From positions 496,001-560,000 of the forward strand of contig CAZHLW010000001.1 in assembly GCA_964533375.1 (NCBI GenBank): 64,000 bases of DNA, given 5' to 3'. Under the pieces are notes generated by a model. The model was not told the origin of the DNA. It searched no databases and saw only the letters and a program-made list of their open reading frames with translations. This DNA comes from CALREJ01 sp964533375. GTDB lineage: Bacteria; Patescibacteriota; Gracilibacteria; Peribacterales; Peribacteraceae. Numbering within the stretch: the first letter of the stretch is position 1; every line of letters starts with the position of its first letter. Made by a program: the position numbers and the translations under genes. This document shows positions 63,309 through 64,000 of the stretch, one piece after another.

Positions 63309-64000
63309 GTGAGCACAATTGCGATTGATTGCCGGTTTGCGTCGACGCTGTCTGGTTTGGGCAGGTATACGCGGGAGCTTGTCGTGCGGCTGACCGCTCT
63401 TCCGTCCGATGTCCGGTATATCGTGTTTGTCCGTTCAAAAGAGGAAGCGTGGCTGAAAGACCTGCGGTCTGACGTCGAGATTCTCGCAGCGGATGTTCCG
63501 CACTATTCTCTGAAGGAGCACACAGCACTCCCCTCTTTACTGAAACGCGCAAAAGCAGATCTCCTCTTTTCTCCTCATTTCAATATTCCTTTTTTCTGTC
63601 CGGTGCCGTTTGTGGTCACCATTCACGATCTCATTCTGCACCGCTTCCCGAACGATGCATCACTGCTGAAACAAGCCGCCTACAAAATTCTGATGGCACG
63701 GGCTGTCAAAAAAGCAAAACGCATCATCGCCATCAGTGATTTTGCAAAAGCGGAACTTGATGATGCGTACGGAAAGCGCATTGCAAAGAAAGTGACCGTT
63801 ATAAAAGAAGGTGTGTCTGATCTGTATCGTCCCGCTTCCGAGCATGAACAATCTTTAATCCGCGAGCAGTATCAGCTCACACGTCCGTACATTCTGTATG
63901 TCGGCAATGCGAAGCAGCACAAGAATGTGGCACTACTTCTGAAAGCGTTTGAACGCGCAGGTGAGACGGGTCATGATCTGGTACTCGTGACGGGCGGAAA
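63309..64000 (+). CDS. Glycosyltransferase family 4-like, N-terminal part (runs off the window)
   Basis: The visible 230 residues start STIAIDCRFASTLSGLGRYTREL, a GT4 N-terminal pattern. FSPHFNIPFFCPVPFVVTIHDLILHRFP and IIAISDFAKAELDDAYG follow, then the linker into the second Rossmann domain, YILYVGNAKQHKNVALLLKAF. The donor-site motif lies beyond the edge. I prefer the GTG at 63309 over the ATG at 63300 because TATCAT overlaps that ATG. A second GT4-like gene 2.3 kb upstream suggests a surface-glycan locus. Confidence 0.88.
   Translation, partial: MSTIAIDCRFASTLSGLGRYTRELVVRLTALPSDVRYIVFVRSKEEAWLKDLRSDVEILAADVPHYSLKEHTALPSLLKRAKADLLFSPHFNIPFFCPVPFVVTIHDLILHRFPNDASLLKQAAYKILMARAVKKAKRIIAISDFAKAELDDAYGKRIAKKVTVIKEGVSDLYRPASEHEQSLIREQYQLTRPYILYVGNAKQHKNVALLLKAFERAGETGHDLVLVTGG

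Noticed and set aside
1..64000. CRISPR array, rRNA genes, prophage or IS transposase
   Set aside because: No regularly spaced direct repeats, no rRNA signatures and no transposase or phage structural genes were found; the baseplate-J-like protein is single and membrane-anchored.
1..64000. Recoded UGA (genetic code 25)
   Set aside because: Several ORFs end at TGA with sensible lengths, and no conserved protein contains an in-frame TGA at a Gly position.

Overview
The window looks like chromosomal sequence of a small-genome Patescibacteria (CPR) bacterium, most plausibly of the Peribacteria/Peregrinibacteria type. This is an inference from gene content, not from a marker gene, because there is no rRNA here. 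Supporting points are the scattered single housekeeping genes, a ten-repeat DUF4215 cysteine-rich surface protein, baseplate-J-like and FecR/Ig-like envelope proteins, short intergenic palindromic repeats, and almost no Shine-Dalgarno sequences. TGA is used as a normal stop codon, for example at 4350-4352 and 35310-35312, so the UGA=Gly code of Gracilibacteria/Absconditabacteria does not apply.

Layout. 1-9.7 kb: sugar-phosphate enzymes (transaldolase, gnd, ROK kinase, pyk), an ECF sigma factor, a PD-(D/E)XK nuclease, tRNA-Ser, an L,D-transpeptidase, rsmH and an FtsL-like protein. 9.7-22 kb: the DUF4215 protein, tRNA-Arg next to a tRNA fragment, pyrH, frr, a SpoU methyltransferase, a beta-repeat membrane protein, priA, tRNA-Pro and an ABC exporter operon. 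22-32 kb: rarA, a TsaE-HD fusion, an M23 peptidase, a SIMPL-like protein, a WecA-like transferase, pgk and a baseplate-J-like protein. 33-37.5 kb: a Xer recombinase beside a dif-like site, a DsbA-like protein, an SOS-type micro-operon of very small proteins, tyrS, and a 578-bp gene-free stretch with three tandem structured RNA units. 37.5-48 kb: pseudouridine synthase, FecR-like protein, PilT/PilB-type ATPase, large class B PBP, glmS, AAA+ ATPase, rpsT and ruvX. 48-64 kb: a sigma-region-4/HARE-HTH-like regulator, recA under two operator copies, Nudix, dnaB behind a phased DnaA-box-like cluster, mraY, gap-fbp, yihY, nadK, prmC and two glycosyltransferases.

How the genes work together. Carbon metabolism (ROK kinase, gnd, transaldolase, gap, pgk, pyk, fbp) is spread over several loci, as are cell-wall genes (mraY, PBP, rsmH, FtsL-like, glmS, L,D-transpeptidase, M23). 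DNA maintenance is represented by recA, rarA, priA, dnaB, ruvX, xer and a RecB-like nuclease. Two expression features recur. First, more than twenty genes have a TANNNT -10 hexamer ending about 6-8 bases before the start codon, so leaderless mRNAs are likely and many starts could be refined this way. Second, internal genes follow pyrimidine-rich tracts instead of AGGAGG.

The strongest leads are: (i) the 16-bp operator GTGTAC-N4-GTAYAC shared by recA and by an operon encoding 89-, 33- and 23-residue proteins, the last two being membrane peptides that resemble SOS division inhibitors in size and topology; (ii) the Xer gene with an adjacent inverted dif-like site; (iii) the three tandem RNA units upstream of tyrS.
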